18,386 nt of DNA, taken from Dunaliella salina. Its lineage: Eukaryota > Chlorophyta > Chlorophyceae > Chlamydomonadales > Dunaliellaceae. The position numbers were made by a program, and so were the translations under genes. The stretch covers positions 630,803 to 649,188 of the forward strand of contig MU069460.1 of assembly GCA_002284615.2 (NCBI GenBank), given 5' to 3'. Under the pieces are notes generated by a model. The model did not search any database and was not told where the DNA came from. It worked only from the letters and a program-made list of their open reading frames with translations. Positions 17,138 to 18,386 of the stretch are shown here, piece by piece (position 1 is the first letter of the stretch; the number at the start of each line of letters is the position of its first letter).

Positions 17138-17760
17138 GCGTTTCTGTAGGGAAGATGAGGAAAGGAAAGGAAAGCATTACAAAGCTGTACCTGCTTTAAG
17201 GAGCAGCTTAGCTGAAGCAGAAAGAGTGCGTTTCTGTAGCAAGCGCCAAAAGAGGATTCTGCTGACACTAAAACTCGCATGCTTGCTGCATTGACAGCCC
17301 TACCGAGAGCCAGCGCTTCTATAGCAGGGGCCAAACGAGGGAGCTGCTGGCACAAAGTTTTGTTTACTGGCAGCACAGTCTTGCCAAGAGCCAGGCAGCA
17401 AGAGCAGAGGCTACTGCTGGCACCCACACTTGATACTTGTAGCAATGACAGCCCTGTTGACAGCCTGCATTTCTGAAGCAGGGGCCCAAAGAGGGGACTG
17501 CTGGCACTCAGACTTGCATGCTTGCAGCACGGTACACTTGCAGCACAACATGCTTGCAGCACAGTCTTGACTTGAGTCTTGTTACGAGCATAAGCAGAGG
17601 GTACCGCTGGCATTCAGACTTGCAAACCCACAGCACAGCATACTTGCAGCATAGTTTTGCCAAGAGCCAGCAGCGGGAGCAGGGGGTATCGCTGGCACTT
17701 GGACAGGCACACTTTGCTGCAGCTTTGACGGCCTTGCCAAGAGCTTGAGAGCAAGCAGGC
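17138..17760 (+). repeat. Degenerate repeat of about 75-85 bp
   Basis: GCGTTTCTGTAGCAAGCGCC (17228), GCGCTTCTATAGCAGGGGCC (17313) and GCATTTCTGAAGCAGGGGCC (17467) begin related units. Diverged units containing GAGCAG-GG-TAC-GCTGGCAC, ACTTGCA and TTGCCAAGAGCC recur at about 17400, 17590 and 17670. Stop-poor repeat sequence gives a 208-residue minus frame (17613-16987) that is Cys/Leu/Ala-rich and unlike a folded protein. Confidence 0.6.
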
Positions 17761-18089
17761 TCAGGAGCAATGAGTAGAGTTGTAAGCAGCAACACATACA
17801 TGTGCAACAACCACTTGAGCACAGGCTGGAAAAAGAATCTGTAGGCCTGTCTTTGTGGGCTGTCAGAGGGCTGTATCCATGCAGCATCATGCTTTGCATG
17901 ACTCAAAGGAAAAGTTCCTTCAAGATCGGGCTCGGCTGTATTGGGCAAGTGCTGTGCCACAGCAAAAAAGCCTTTGGTAAGTGCAGTGACAACAAAGCCT
18001 TGGGCGTTGTGCTGAAATGAGGGCACCTTGGGCAAGTGCCGTATAAGGAAGCCTGCAGATGTGGCCCATTTGTTTGGCAACACCAAGTG
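17508..18089 (-). CDS. Low-confidence candidate exon with strong acceptor
   Basis: On the minus strand a very good acceptor (GCTGCTTTCTCTTACAG) ends at 18090. The frame that follows is open for 193 codons to 17508, starting HLVLPNKWATSAGFLIRHLP. The first third is built of short degenerate units (CACTTGCCCAAGG..., about 27-50 bp) and the last third lies in the repeat of about 80 bp, so openness alone is weak evidence. A hydrophobic segment (VLKWLLHMYVLLLTTLLIA, about 17830-17770) could span a membrane. A different frame begins at ATG 18211 (MGGNASVGVSSEPELMAKGA) and runs through the acceptor with its own hydrophobic segment, PIALVAFVCLIAAFSYS. The two readings exclude each other in part. Confidence 0.2.
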   Translation of the reverse strand, partial: HLVLPNKWATSAGFLIRHLPKVPSFQHNAQGFVVTALTKGFFAVAQHLPNTAEPDLEGTFPLSHAKHDAAWIQPSDSPQRQAYRFFFQPVLKWLLHMYVLLLTTLLIAPEPACSQALGKAVKAAAKCACPSASDTPCSRCWLLAKLCCKYAVLWVCKSECQRYPLLMLVTRLKSRLCCKHVVLQVYRAASMQV

Positions 18090-18314
18090 CTGTAAGAGAA
18101 AGCAGCAATCAAGCACACAAAGGCCACCAAAGCGATAGGGTCACGGCTGACAGCTCCTTTTGCCATCAGCTCAGGCTCTGATGAAACACCAACGCTGGCA
18201 TTTCCTCCCATCTTCAGAGAAGACAGGCCCAGACTGGGGGCTGTGTGTGAAAGATCCAGTGCAGACTAATGTTTGACACAGCGCAGGCAAGGGGCGCACA
18301 CAGATGAGTGCGTG

Positions 18315-18322
<8 letters not shown>

Positions 18323-18386
<64 letters not shown>
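18323..18386 (+). repeat. (CA)n microsatellite, cut by the window edge
   Basis: At least 64 bp of uninterrupted CA are preceded by GTGCACGCGCG. On the minus strand it lies upstream of the candidate exon near 18211-18089, as expected for an intronic TG tract. Confidence 0.95.

Overview
This is a repeat-dense, gene-poor piece of a eukaryotic nuclear genome. There are no bacterial operons, Shine-Dalgarno sites or compact gene rows. Instead there are GT-AG-type splice signals, long (CA)n microsatellites, more than ten unrelated minisatellites and decayed non-LTR retrotransposons. Three Ns (6557-6558, 6618) inside a tandem array point to a draft assembly. The best-fitting source is a green alga (chlorophyte). 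The retrotransposon has RNase H, a CCHC finger and a PD-(D/E)xK-like endonuclease, the domain set known from the RandI/Dualen group of Chlamydomonas. The roughly balanced base composition, long same-strand CA tracts and low coding density would suit a Dunaliella-like genome. The species is inference and no gene here proves it.

Left part (1-5105): a degenerate 139-bp repeat, then a nested pair of non-LTR elements, both on +. An older host element (about 1160-1951 plus 2995-4302, with its tail to about 4460) carries RNase H, a CX2CX7HX4C finger and a restriction-like nuclease. It is interrupted inside RNase H, at the Lys-Ala-His-Ser motif, by a 5'-truncated relative (1952-2994). A 13-bp target-site duplication with one mismatch (1939-1951 and 2995-3007) flanks the insert. 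Removing the insert restores the host RNase H frame exactly. Both open frames end in the same C-terminal motif, SNPPDPH, followed by TAG. Both are dead, with stops, frameshifts and altered catalytic positions. A diverged pair of segments follows (4421-4660 and 4885-5105).

Middle part (5106-11116): the best protein-coding candidate is a minus-strand exon (6470-5481) with one CCHC zinc knuckle. Its first about 40 bases and its splice acceptor are copied four more times upstream in an 82-bp tandem array. After that come a 30-bp, a perfect 24-bp, a 47/94-bp, a roughly 24-bp, a 98-bp and a 67-bp array, with little recognisable coding sequence between them.

Right part (11117-18386): three uninterrupted (CA)n tracts (64, 128 and at least 64 bp). 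A possible minus-strand WD-like exon has its 5' splice site formed by the GT microsatellite. There is a TIR-bounded (CAGAGGG...) repeat family with a related copy inside it, a solo inverted 3' tail of the inserted LINE family, 40-, 133- and 99-bp minisatellites, and a reverse-transcriptase scrap at about 16.56 kb. Degenerate repeats of roughly 80 bp follow, then a candidate minus-strand exon near the right edge.

No set of genes here works together as a pathway. The window records retrotransposition followed by local tandem amplification.
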